A stretch of DNA of 64,000 nucleotides from contig CAMJJG010000004.1 in the NCBI GenBank assembly GCA_946406035.1, positions 36,883 to 100,882 of the forward strand. Reading direction: 5' to 3'. The notes beneath the pieces were generated by a model. The model searched no databases and had not been told where the DNA came from. It worked only from the letters and a program-made list of their open reading frames with translations. Positions 27,901-34,497 of the stretch are shown piece by piece (position 1 is the stretch's first letter; each line of letters opens with the position of its first letter). The position numbers and the translations under genes were made by a program. Source of the stretch: an uncultured Prevotellaceae bacterium. GTDB taxonomy: Bacteria; Bacteroidota; Bacteroidia; Bacteroidales; Muribaculaceae.

Positions 27901-28132
27901 CAATGGTTTGTCCGTCAGGACTGTAACGGGCAAATGCCTCATAGCCATTGTGCGAAGTGAGTTTACGCGCCGTGCCTCCGGTAATGGGCACGGTGTAGAT
28001 GTCGCCGGCATAGCTGAACGCAACATCGCGTCCGTTAGTGCCTGGGAAGCGCAACAGTCGCCCCTCGTCGGCTTGAACAGCCAGTGATGTTGCAGCCAGT
28101 GTTGAAATCAGGATGAATTTGGTTTTGTTCAT
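24902..28132 (-). CDS. Tricorn-like S41 family protease (secreted)
   Basis: I choose the start at 28132 because this Met begins a signal peptide (Met-Asn-Lys-Thr-Lys-Phe, ending Ala-Val-Gln-Ala); an in-frame Met 24 bases upstream is less likely. The 1076-residue product has TolB/WD40-like propeller repeats (about 20-570, with many Ser-Pro-Asp-Gly motifs). A linker rich in Lys, Glu and Ala follows (about 560-600), then a second propeller part, a PDZ-like domain (about 770-850) and a C-terminal S41 tail-specific protease domain. The latter shows Ile-Ile-Asp-Asp-Arg-Gly-Asn-Gly-Gly-Gly-Asn and Asn-Lys-Tyr-Ser-Ala-Ser-Asp-Gly-Asp, which should carry the nucleophilic Ser. It should cut peptides outside the cytoplasm. 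It follows the glycosidase-like lipoprotein gene by 33 bases. Confidence 0.92.
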   Translation of the reverse strand: MNKTKFILISTLAATSLAVQADEGRLLRFPGTNGRDVAFSYAGDIYTVPITGGTARKLTSHNGYEAFARYSPDGQTIAFTGQYDGNTEIYVMPSMGGEPRRITFTASNPRDDWGDRMGPNNIAMTWTPDGRGVIYRNRISDSFDGKLWCAPIDGSMSQQLPLPEGGFCSYNGDGTKLAYNRVFREFRTWKYYKGGMADDIWIYDTKAQTVTNITNNIAQDIDPMWIGDEIYFMSDRDNRMNIFVYNTTTGSTKKVTNFSDYDVKFASCGGGKIVFENGGYLYVLDPVSKQSQKITVHLNSENNFAREEQRKVKDNLTGGSLAPDGSRMAISARGEVFDVPAKHGVTRNITHTPGVHERNAAWSPDGKNIAYISDQTGETELWMRPVDSDKAVQLTKDNDTYIRDFQWSPDGSQIVYTDRKNRMILLNVKTLVKKTLMQDEMGEIPTPSFSPDGKWLTYYRSGANEFNVVYLYNIAEGKEYPVTDRWYESNSPQFSSDGKYLIFASARDFNPIYSSIEWNFAYREMEGIYLVMLAKDTPSPFLPKDDKVLAGGEKKEAPAEASKGKKGKNKALNDANATRIDIDGIANRIVKVPIGTGSYGNFVCDGNHLWYSGRGSVRVFDFSEQKDELVADRAFMTPSADMKTAAFIKGDKIYVAPLSPRKTDLNDEVKLDDMIATVNYDQEWKQIFNEAWRAYRDGFYLENMHGVDWQAMHDKYAVFLPYVKNRLDLTYVIGGMIGELAVGHAYVDGGDHIKADEHHIGMLGAELEPVANGYKIKKILRGAPDREELRSPLLEPGMNVKEGDIITAVDGVNAQGVGNIYTLLRDKADVMTELTLADGRKVVVKPIQNEYPLYHYEWVQHNIDYVSEKTGGRVGYIYIPDMGPEGLREFSRYFFAQTDKEALIIDDRGNGGGNISPMVIERLLRQPYRLTMFRGSNYNGTTPERTLVGPKVLLVNKYSASDGDLFPWSFKENKIGPVIGTRSWGGIVGISGSLPYMDGTDIRVPFFTNYDTRGNWIVENHGVDPDILIDNDPVKEFNGIDQQLDKAIEVILEQLKDRKPMPKTPAPRTLKDLGVN

Positions 28133-28165
28133 AATCAAATCTGTTTTATAGTACAATGATAATTT

Positions 28166-30328
28166 TCACTTTTTAATGATTCTCACATGCACCGGGTCAC
28201 AAGGCGTGAATGCCTTGGGTAGCCTGATGGTAGTGAATTGGATGACGTTTTCGCCCTTGAGCAGCATGGCCGTCACCATGTTGCTATATGCCAGCCCATT
28301 GGCATCAGGTTTATTGGTGCCAGACATGACCAGTGTACCCATCGCGTGGGTGTTAACGCTCAATTGGCGCACGTCGAGCGATCCAGTCGGATGGTAGCCC
28401 ACATCAATCAGGTAATCGCCACCCTCGGCGACGTTAACAGTGACAGACGTGACCCCGTCAACAACATTCTTGGGGAAAAATGCGACTTGTGGTGTCAACC
28501 CGAAGTAGAACATGGGCTTGGACATGAAGCCGTTGACATATTTACCGGCAATCTCAACCGAAAACTCGGTAAAGGTATCGGTCTCGGGTAAAACGAATAC
28601 CGAATCATTTAATGCTAATAAATTTCCATTGGAGGACAAACGGTAGGGCGTTTTTGATAGGTAATCCATGATGTGGCCACTGTCGTTGCTCCAGTTAACG
28701 ACTGGAGTAGGGGGCAGAATCACCTCGTTGTGGTGGATGGTCACATGCTGGGATGCGCGATTGTCGTGTTGAAGGGTAATGACAATGTCATGTTGACCCT
28801 CGATGTCGTTAGGCAGGAAAGCACTTTCAAGTGGCTTGCCATTGTCGGTGATTGATTGCACATCATTTCCGGTGCCCTGAATGGTCACGTTGATGATCGC
28901 TTTGCGGTAATTGAACCCTGACAATGTCTTTTTGCCATGAAAGCAGGCAGGAACCGTTGGAGAGAATTCAATACCTTCTGATTTGAAACTCATGCCCATC
29001 AGCACTCGCATGATCATAGCCGCATTGGACGCGCTGGTGCCCAACTCGTCAATTGTAACGTCTTGCATGTGGATGCCCCGTGACTGATACAGTGCCTGAG
29101 CGCGATACAAGGCTCCCAGTCCATGCCGCAGGGCGTTGACGTTCCCCACCCATGCGGCAGCCAGGTTCCACAGGGCCTGGGTTGTTGCCCATGATGAGTG
29201 AGTGAAATAGGGCTCAATCGGATTAGCGGCTGGATAAGAGACGTTCACTCCCTGATTGGAAATTGGGGTTTGAGCGATCAGGTTCTCGGCTCGGTTATCA
29301 TCGGCTATCCCCCAGAGCACACACATCGCCTGGGCCGTGTTGTCGGCCAGTGGAGCTTGTCTGGGATAGGCCATGCCATACAGGAATGAACTGTAAAAAC
29401 CCTTATCTTCGTTCCACAGGTGCTGATTGATGGCGTCCTTGATGCGTTGAGCGTCTTTTTGATAATCGTTCTCGATATCTAATTCATCACACATGTCTGC
29501 CAAAATGGCATACGCATTGGCCGTCAAGATGTTGTTGCCCAATGACATGCAGGCGAACAGGTCGTTATAGCCCATCCAGGTCATGCGGCGCACGCCCAAC
29601 GGCCGCGAGGACGTGTAACCAGCCCCGTGCATCAGTCCTGTCTCGTGATCAAGAAGCACCTCACGGTTGATGTTGAGGGTCTTTTCAATCACTCGCCGGC
29701 TATAGGATAGCCACGTGCGGTCGCCGGTTACCTTATATACTTCCCAAGCCGCAGTGGCCCAACCGATGTGGTCGCTCACGACGGGCCATTGGCCCTCGCG
29801 CTGCATGATGATGCTGTCACGGTCGACTATTGAGCGCAATGTCGCCATTGACTGATGGGGCTTGAGCGCAGCCAGCGACAAATATAATGTACAATACAAT
29901 CGGCTGTAGTTGCTCTGGGAGGGCGCAAATCGTCCTGACTTGTCAACGGCATCGGAAATACGGTCAACCGACATGTCATAGAGGGCATTAATCAACGATT
30001 GGTCACTTTTATACTCGGGCATTGTGACGGGTCGTTTTTTACGCTTCTTCCAGCGTTTGCCCTCGACAAAATGCACCCTGGATGTATCGACATGGGCATA
30101 GAGGCTGTCGAGCCGTGACAGCGACACCGTCGATTCAATGCTACCGGGCAAGGGACAATAGGCAATGATGTCTCCCTCGATTAAGCTGTCCCCAGTCAGG
30201 GTGAACAAGTCGTTCTGCACAATAACCCGATTGTTAGTCTCCTTGCGCTCGGTGCATGCACACAAAATTGCGCCCACGACAATTGCCGCGAGCATCACTG
30301 CAATGCTTTGCGTCCTATTTCTCAACAT
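28166..30328 (-). CDS. Lipoprotein with six-hairpin glycosidase-like domain
   Basis: The signal peptide ends in the lipobox Ile-Leu-Cys-Ala-Cys (about residue 24-25), so the 720-residue protein is probably lipid-anchored. Residues about 110-430 form an (alpha/alpha)6-type barrel typical of trehalase/GH63-like inverting glycosidases, with Trp-Met-Gly-Tyr-Asn-Asp, Leu-Trp-Asn-Glu-Asp-Lys-Gly-Phe-Tyr and Gly-Ala-Gly-Tyr. The C-terminal 250 residues are beta-rich, as in accessory domains of glycoside hydrolases. I cannot assign an exact family or sugar, and the catalytic acids are not certain. The -7 box lies only 8 bases upstream of the ATG, so the leader is almost absent. The protease gene follows by 33 bases. 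Confidence 0.75.
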   Translation of the reverse strand: MLRNRTQSIAVMLAAIVVGAILCACTERKETNNRVIVQNDLFTLTGDSLIEGDIIAYCPLPGSIESTVSLSRLDSLYAHVDTSRVHFVEGKRWKKRKKRPVTMPEYKSDQSLINALYDMSVDRISDAVDKSGRFAPSQSNYSRLYCTLYLSLAALKPHQSMATLRSIVDRDSIIMQREGQWPVVSDHIGWATAAWEVYKVTGDRTWLSYSRRVIEKTLNINREVLLDHETGLMHGAGYTSSRPLGVRRMTWMGYNDLFACMSLGNNILTANAYAILADMCDELDIENDYQKDAQRIKDAINQHLWNEDKGFYSSFLYGMAYPRQAPLADNTAQAMCVLWGIADDNRAENLIAQTPISNQGVNVSYPAANPIEPYFTHSSWATTQALWNLAAAWVGNVNALRHGLGALYRAQALYQSRGIHMQDVTIDELGTSASNAAMIMRVLMGMSFKSEGIEFSPTVPACFHGKKTLSGFNYRKAIINVTIQGTGNDVQSITDNGKPLESAFLPNDIEGQHDIVITLQHDNRASQHVTIHHNEVILPPTPVVNWSNDSGHIMDYLSKTPYRLSSNGNLLALNDSVFVLPETDTFTEFSVEIAGKYVNGFMSKPMFYFGLTPQVAFFPKNVVDGVTSVTVNVAEGGDYLIDVGYHPTGSLDVRQLSVNTHAMGTLVMSGTNKPDANGLAYSNMVTAMLLKGENVIQFTTIRLPKAFTPCDPVHVRIIKK

Positions 30329-30336
30329 TCCAATGG

Positions 30337-30344
30337 CAAAGGTA
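30337..30344 (-). promoter_or_regulatory. -7 box (TACCTTTG) abutting the start of the lipoprotein gene
   Basis: On the minus strand this is TACCTTTG followed by CCATTGGA and then ATG at 30328. With a start site 5-7 bases past the box the transcript would begin at or just before the start codon. Confidence 0.6.
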
Positions 30345-30476
30345 ACGATTTTGGCACAATTATTGTCTCTTTCTCTTAAAAAGATATTTTTTGTAATAGT
30401 TTTTTTCAGGAATCATCGTTGGATGAACAGGATCTCATGGTTATAAAATGAAAAAACAGTAACTTATTGATTAATT

Positions 30477-30677
30477 ATGAAACAATGCGATTTAAACATT
30501 CCCTTGACGAGAGTGCATCAGCTTCCCCCTCATGCCTATCACCCCAATCCCTCAATGTGCGTCAACCATCGCGGCTATATCGCGCGTCCCGAAAAAGACA
30601 AAAAAACAACTATGGGCGACAATCCTAATGGACTGCCACCCACAGTAGTAGATGTTATCTCAATGCTTGACCGTTGA
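30477..30677 (+). CDS. Possible small protein (66 aa), unknown
   Basis: The frame runs from an ATG preceded by an AT-rich stretch to TGA at 30675. It encodes a polar peptide with Leu-Pro-Pro-His-Ala-Tyr-His-Pro-Asn-Pro, Asn-His-Arg-Gly-Tyr-Ile-Ala-Arg and a C-terminal Asp-Val-Ile-Ser-Met-Leu-Asp-Arg. Codon choice (GGC, ATC, GAC, CGC) is like neighbouring genes and the frame fills the gap between two other genes. There is no signal peptide and no family I recognise. No -7 box is evident immediately upstream. It could be a chance frame. Confidence 0.4.
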   Translation: MKQCDLNIPLTRVHQLPPHAYHPNPSMCVNHRGYIARPEKDKKTTMGDNPNGLPPTVVDVISMLDR

Positions 30678-30678
30678 G

Positions 30679-32133
30679 TTAGAGCAACGCGTTGGCCATG
30701 TTGAGGGCAGCACGGCGGCCGTCGCCCATGGCCAGGATAACAGTTGCACCGCCACGCACGATGTCACCGCCAGCATACAGGTCGCCCACCGACGACTGCA
30801 TCGTCTCCTCGTTGACAACGATAGTGTTGCGCTTGCTGATGTCCAGACCGGGGATCGAGCGGGGCACGAGCTGGTTGGGCGATACACCCACGGCCACGAT
30901 GACCAGGTCAACGGGGATCTCCTCGATAGCGCCCTCGACGGGAACAGGACTGCGGCGACCCGAGGCATCGGGTTCACCGAGCTCCATGCGTTGTACGCGC
31001 ATGGCCACCACGCGGCCCTTGTCGTCGCCGATGTATTCGATGGGGTTGTGCAGGGTCATGAATTCCACGCCCTCTTCCTTGGCATGGCCGATCTCCTCAC
31101 GACGGGCGGGCATCTCCTCCTCGCTGCGGCGATAGATGAGGATGACGCGCTCAGTGCCCATGCGCAGGGCTGTGCGGGTCGAGTCCATGGCAGTGTTGCC
31201 GCCACCGATGACGGCGATGGTCTTACCGCGCAGCACGGGAGTGTCACCGCCGCGGCCAGCCTCCATCAGGTTGATGCGGGTCAGGTACTCGTTGCTCGAC
31301 ATGATGCCGTTGAGGTTCTCGCCCGGGATGTTCATGAAGCGCGGGAAGCCGGCACCGCTGCCGACAAACACACCCTTGAAGCCCATCTCGTGCAGGTCCT
31401 CATAGCTGATGGTCTTGCCCACCAGGCAGTCCTTGACAAACTCGACACCCATCTTCTTCAAGCCCTCGATCTCATAGTCCACGATGTGGTTGGGCAGACG
31501 GAACTCGGGGATACCATACTTCAACACGCCGCCAATCTCGTGCAACGCTTCAAATACGGTCACACTGAAGCCCTTCTTGGCCATGTCTCCGGCAAACGAC
31601 AGTCCTGAGGGACCACTGCCGATGACGGCGACCTTGATGCCGTTGGCGGGTGCCATTGCGGGAACTTCCTGCGGCAGGTTATCACGCTGCCAGTCGGCAG
31701 CAAAGCGCTCCAGGTAGCCGATGGCTACAGCGGGATGGTTCATCTTGGTGTGGATGCAGCGCGATTCACACTGCTTCTCCTGCGGGCAGACGCGGCCACA
31801 CACGGCGGGCAGTGAGCTGGTCTCCTTGAGCGTTGCGGCGGCCTGGCCGAACTCGCCACGCTCGATGTTCTTGATGAACTTGGGGATGTTGATGTTAACC
31901 GGGCAACCGGTCACACACTGGGGATTGGCGCAGTCCAGGCAGCGGCTGGCCTCGACGACGGCCTGCTCGGCGCTGATGCCCTGGTTCACCTCCTCATTGC
32001 AGGTGATGCGGTACTTGGGATCGAGTTGAGGCATCTCCACGCGGGGAATTGCGGTGCGCTCCTTGGGAGTCTTAGAGTTGCGCAGGTCGATGCGCCATTG
32101 TTCGTTACGCGAATCCATATTATTCTGTTCCAT
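30679..32133 (-). CDS. nfnB: NfnB/GltD-like NADPH-dependent flavoprotein subunit
   Basis: The 484-residue protein resembles the small subunit of glutamate synthase. The N-terminal domain holds two [4Fe-4S] cluster motifs: Cys65, Cys68, Cys73, Cys77 and Cys112, Cys116, Cys122, Cys126. Two Rossmann motifs follow, Val-Ile-Gly-Ser-Gly-Pro-Ser-Gly for FAD and Val-Ile-Gly-Gly-Gly-Asn-Thr-Ala for NADPH. Because it lies next to an NfnA-like gene and no glutamate synthase large subunit is seen, I read it as the large subunit of NADH-dependent reduced ferredoxin:NADP+ oxidoreductase (Nfn). In that enzyme electron bifurcation links NADH, NADPH and ferredoxin. If gltB exists elsewhere in the genome, GltD remains possible. 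It follows nfnA by 22 bases. Confidence 0.85.
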   Translation of the reverse strand: MEQNNMDSRNEQWRIDLRNSKTPKERTAIPRVEMPQLDPKYRITCNEEVNQGISAEQAVVEASRCLDCANPQCVTGCPVNINIPKFIKNIERGEFGQAAATLKETSSLPAVCGRVCPQEKQCESRCIHTKMNHPAVAIGYLERFAADWQRDNLPQEVPAMAPANGIKVAVIGSGPSGLSFAGDMAKKGFSVTVFEALHEIGGVLKYGIPEFRLPNHIVDYEIEGLKKMGVEFVKDCLVGKTISYEDLHEMGFKGVFVGSGAGFPRFMNIPGENLNGIMSSNEYLTRINLMEAGRGGDTPVLRGKTIAVIGGGNTAMDSTRTALRMGTERVILIYRRSEEEMPARREEIGHAKEEGVEFMTLHNPIEYIGDDKGRVVAMRVQRMELGEPDASGRRSPVPVEGAIEEIPVDLVIVAVGVSPNQLVPRSIPGLDISKRNTIVVNEETMQSSVGDLYAGGDIVRGGATVILAMGDGRRAALNMANALL

Positions 32134-32155
32134 TTCTTTCTGTTAACTATATAAA

Positions 32156-32938
32156 TTATTGTGCACCCTTTAAGCGCATCATCAACTCGTCAAAATCAAT
32201 CTCATGGGCATTGAACTCGGGACCCTCGACGCACACAAAGCGCGTCTTGCCGCCCACGGTCACACGGCAGGCGCCACACATGCCGGTGCCGTCAACCATG
32301 ATGGCATTGAGCGAAGCCTCGGTGGGCACCTCATACTTCTTGGTCAGCAGTGCACAGAACTTCATCATGATGGCCGGACCGATGGTCACGCAGTAGTCCA
32401 CATGCTCGCGCTTGAGCACTTCCTCCATGCCGACGGTGACTACGCCCTTGTTGCCATAGCTGCCGTCATCGGTCATGATAATCACCTCGTCACTGGCTGC
32501 CCGAACCTCATCCTCAAGAATGATCAGGTCCTTGGTGCGGCCTGCCAGCACACTGATCACGCGGTTACCGGCTTCCTTCATGGCACGGATGATAGGCAGC
32601 AGGGGAGCGGTACCCACACCGCCACCGGCACACAGCACGGTGCCATACTTCTGGATATGGGTGGCCTGGCCCAGGGGACCCACCACGTCATGCAGGCATT
32701 CGCCCGGCTCCAGGGCACAGATCTTGCGGGTGCTCTCGCCCACACTCTGGATCACCAGCGTGATGGTACCGGCCTTGGGATCGCTATCGGCGATGGTCAA
32801 GGGAATGCGCTCGCCTTTTTCACCGCAGCGCACGATCACAAAGTGGCCTGCGCGGCGTGACTTGGCGATGAGGGGAGCCTCAACGACAAGTTTTGTCACG
32901 TTAGCAGAAAACTGCTCTTTACTAACGATTTTGTTCAT
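32156..32938 (-). CDS. nfnA: NfnA: FAD/NAD-binding [2Fe-2S] subunit, PyrK-like
   Basis: The 260-residue protein of the ferredoxin-NADP reductase family carries an FAD domain (1-95, with Arg-Ile-Pro-Leu-Thr-Ile). An NAD domain follows (about 98-190, with Ala-Gly-Gly-Gly-Val-Gly-Thr-Ala-Pro-Leu). The C-terminal [2Fe-2S] site has Asp216, Cys221, Cys224 and Cys236 (Asp-Gly-Thr-Gly-Met-Cys-Gly-Ala-Cys, then Cys). The Asp in the cluster motif is the feature described for NfnA proteins, in place of the fourth Cys of PyrK-type subunits. It precedes nfnB by 22 bases and follows the flavodiiron gene by about 59 bases, across an A-rich leader. Confidence 0.85.
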   Translation of the reverse strand: MNKIVSKEQFSANVTKLVVEAPLIAKSRRAGHFVIVRCGEKGERIPLTIADSDPKAGTITLVIQSVGESTRKICALEPGECLHDVVGPLGQATHIQKYGTVLCAGGGVGTAPLLPIIRAMKEAGNRVISVLAGRTKDLIILEDEVRAASDEVIIMTDDGSYGNKGVVTVGMEEVLKREHVDYCVTIGPAIMMKFCALLTKKYEVPTEASLNAIMVDGTGMCGACRVTVGGKTRFVCVEGPEFNAHEIDFDELMMRLKGAQ

Positions 32939-32964
32939 TGGTTCTAAAAATGTAAATTAGTTAT

Positions 32965-32991
32965 TTGTTGTATCTGTTGTATTTGTTGTCT
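32965..32991. repeat. Three 9-base tandem units in the flavodiiron-nfnA gap
   Basis: TTGTTGTAT, CTGTTGTAT and TTGTTGTCT follow one another. On the transcribed minus strand this gives an A-rich leader (units of ATACAACA) just ahead of nfnA, of the kind that enhances translation in Bacteroidota. It may be no more than low complexity. Confidence 0.4.
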
Positions 32992-32997
32992 TCCTTG

Positions 32998-34185
32998 TTA
33001 CAAAGCAGCAGCAAAATCACGGCCCCACTGTCGGCACTGCTCCAGAGCGTCCTGCTCGGGTACCCACAGCGTGCGCATGCCGTCATTGACGGGCTCGATG
33101 CCTGCGGCCTTTAGGTGCTCGGTGATGAGCTTGGAAGCCTCGCCACTCCAGCCATAGCTGCCAAAGGCGGCACCTTTTTTCTTCTTCAGCTTCATGCCCT
33201 TGATCATCTCCAGGATACCGGCGATGGCATAGCTGTAGCCGTTGTTGATGGTGGGAGAGCCCACAAGCACAGCGCGCGAGTGGAACACCTCGGTGAGGAT
33301 GTCGTTCTTGTCGTTCTGGGCCGCATTGTAGATCTTGACGGTTGTCGATGGCGACTGCTGGCGGATGCCGTTGGCAATAGCCTGGGCCATCAAGCGGGTG
33401 CTTTGCCACATCGTGTCATAGACGATGGTCACCTGGTCCTCCTGGTAGGCATCGCTCCATTGCTGGTACTTCTCGATAATCAAGCCGGGATTGTTGCGCC
33501 AGATAATGCCGTGACTGGGGCATATCATCTTCACAGGCAGATTCATGCCCAGGATCTCCTTCACCTTGCGAGCCACCAGCGGGCTGAAGGGCGCAAGGAT
33601 GTTGGCATAGTATTTCTCGGCCTCCTGCAGCACCTCGTCCATGCACACCTGGTCGTCATAGAGCGACTCGGTGGCATAGTGCTGGCCGAAGCCGTCGTTG
33701 CTGAACAGGATTTCCTCGCCACTCAGGTAGCAGAACATCGTGTCGGGCCAGTGCAGCATCGTAGCCTCGATAAAGGTGAGCGTAGTATCGCCCAGTTCCA
33801 GAGTGTCACCCGTCTTGACGTTCACGAAGTTCCAGTCCTGGTGGTAATGGCCACGGATGATGGCTTCGCCCTTGGCTGTGCAATAGATGGGTGTGTCGGG
33901 AATTTCGCGCATCAGGTCCACGAGAGCACCGCTGTGGTCAATCTCGTTGTGGCACATCACGATATAGTCAATCTTGTTCAGGTCAATCTCCTGCTTGAGG
34001 TTGGCCACAAACTCGCGACTGTAAGGGAGCCATGCAGTGTCGATGAGCACGTTCTTTTTGTCACGAATCAAGTAGGAATTGTAACTCGAGCCACGGTGGG
34101 TGGACAATTCGTCACCATGGAAACGCTTCAGTTCCCAGTCCACCTTTCCGACCCAAGTCACTCGGTCAGTCAATTTCTTTGCCAT
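32998..34185 (-). CDS. Flavodiiron protein (class A, FprA-like)
   Basis: The product reduces O2 to water (or NO to N2O) using electrons from rubredoxin or another donor. The metallo-beta-lactamase-like diiron domain (about 30-250) has His79, Glu81, Asp83 and His84 in His-Asn-Glu-Ile-Asp-His. Further ligands are seen in Leu-His-Trp-Pro, Ser-Asn-Asp-Gly-Phe-Gly-Gln-His and Pro-Ser-His-Gly-Ile-Ile-Trp. A flavodoxin-like FMN domain (about 255-390) includes Tyr-Asp-Thr-Met-Trp-Gln-Ser-Thr. There is no fused rubredoxin or flavin reductase domain, so an external donor is required. The linkage with nfnA-nfnB suggests it may draw on the same electron pool, which is an inference from gene order. The start at 34185 fits the family. 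Confidence 0.93.
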   Translation of the reverse strand: MAKKLTDRVTWVGKVDWELKRFHGDELSTHRGSSYNSYLIRDKKNVLIDTAWLPYSREFVANLKQEIDLNKIDYIVMCHNEIDHSGALVDLMREIPDTPIYCTAKGEAIIRGHYHQDWNFVNVKTGDTLELGDTTLTFIEATMLHWPDTMFCYLSGEEILFSNDGFGQHYATESLYDDQVCMDEVLQEAEKYYANILAPFSPLVARKVKEILGMNLPVKMICPSHGIIWRNNPGLIIEKYQQWSDAYQEDQVTIVYDTMWQSTRLMAQAIANGIRQQSPSTTVKIYNAAQNDKNDILTEVFHSRAVLVGSPTINNGYSYAIAGILEMIKGMKLKKKKGAAFGSYGWSGEASKLITEHLKAAGIEPVNDGMRTLWVPEQDALEQCRQWGRDFAAAL

Positions 34186-34299
34186 GTGTTAATGTTTTAT
34201 GTCTAGTCGGTTAATAAGTTCTGATTCCAAAACTTGTGCTCACCAGGGGCAATGATATGGGTGTCATTTGCTGAGGTGCCACCAAGTTTATTCAATCTG

Positions 34300-34307
34300 C
34301 AAAGGTA
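34300..34307 (-). promoter_or_regulatory. -7 box (TACCTTTG) for the flavodiiron-nfn unit
   Basis: On the minus strand this reads TACCTTTG followed by C, a perfect TAnnTTTG match about 115 bases upstream of the flavodiiron start. The long leader could hold regulatory sequence, but no known riboswitch was recognised. Confidence 0.55.
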
Positions 34308-34435
34308 GTGTTTTTTTCATTTACTGGCAGCGAAATAGCGAAATAAATGTTTTTGATAACATCAAAAAGCATCTATATCAACAGATTCTTGTGGAATAAG
34401 ACATCTTGGATGTCAAGCGGGCATATAATACAATG

Positions 34436-34471
34436 GTCGCCCCAATGGCTTTATCCACCTATTGGGGCGAC
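34436..34471 (-). terminator. Terminator-like hairpin after the ABC transporter pair
   Basis: A perfect 11-base stem (34436-34446 with 34461-34471, arms GTCGCCCCAAT and ATTGGGGCGAC) has a 14-base loop and begins 27 bases past the ABC stop at 34498. No T-run follows on the minus strand, so it may act as an mRNA-stabilising hairpin or a weak terminator. Confidence 0.55.
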
Positions 34472-34497
34472 ATCTCTTTAAAAAAGTCTTGTTGTTT

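Larger units (their letters stand above)
34186..34497. other. Intergenic region between the flavodiiron gene and ABC transporter
   Basis: These 312 bases hold no gene that I can support. They contain the -7 box for the flavodiiron gene at 34300-34307 (TACCTTTG on the minus strand), giving a leader of about 110 bases, and the terminator hairpin of the ABC operon at 34436-34471. The rest is AT-rich. Confidence 0.6.

Noticed and set aside
30679..32133. Glutamate synthase small subunit (GltD)
   Set aside because: The protein is similar, but no large subunit is next to it and an NfnA partner with its Asp-containing cluster motif is adjacent, so Nfn is the better call. It is not excluded.
32965..32991. 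Short tandem units that could suggest a CRISPR or VNTR
   Set aside because: Only three 9-base units with no spacers. It looks like a low-complexity A-rich leader and cannot be a CRISPR array.
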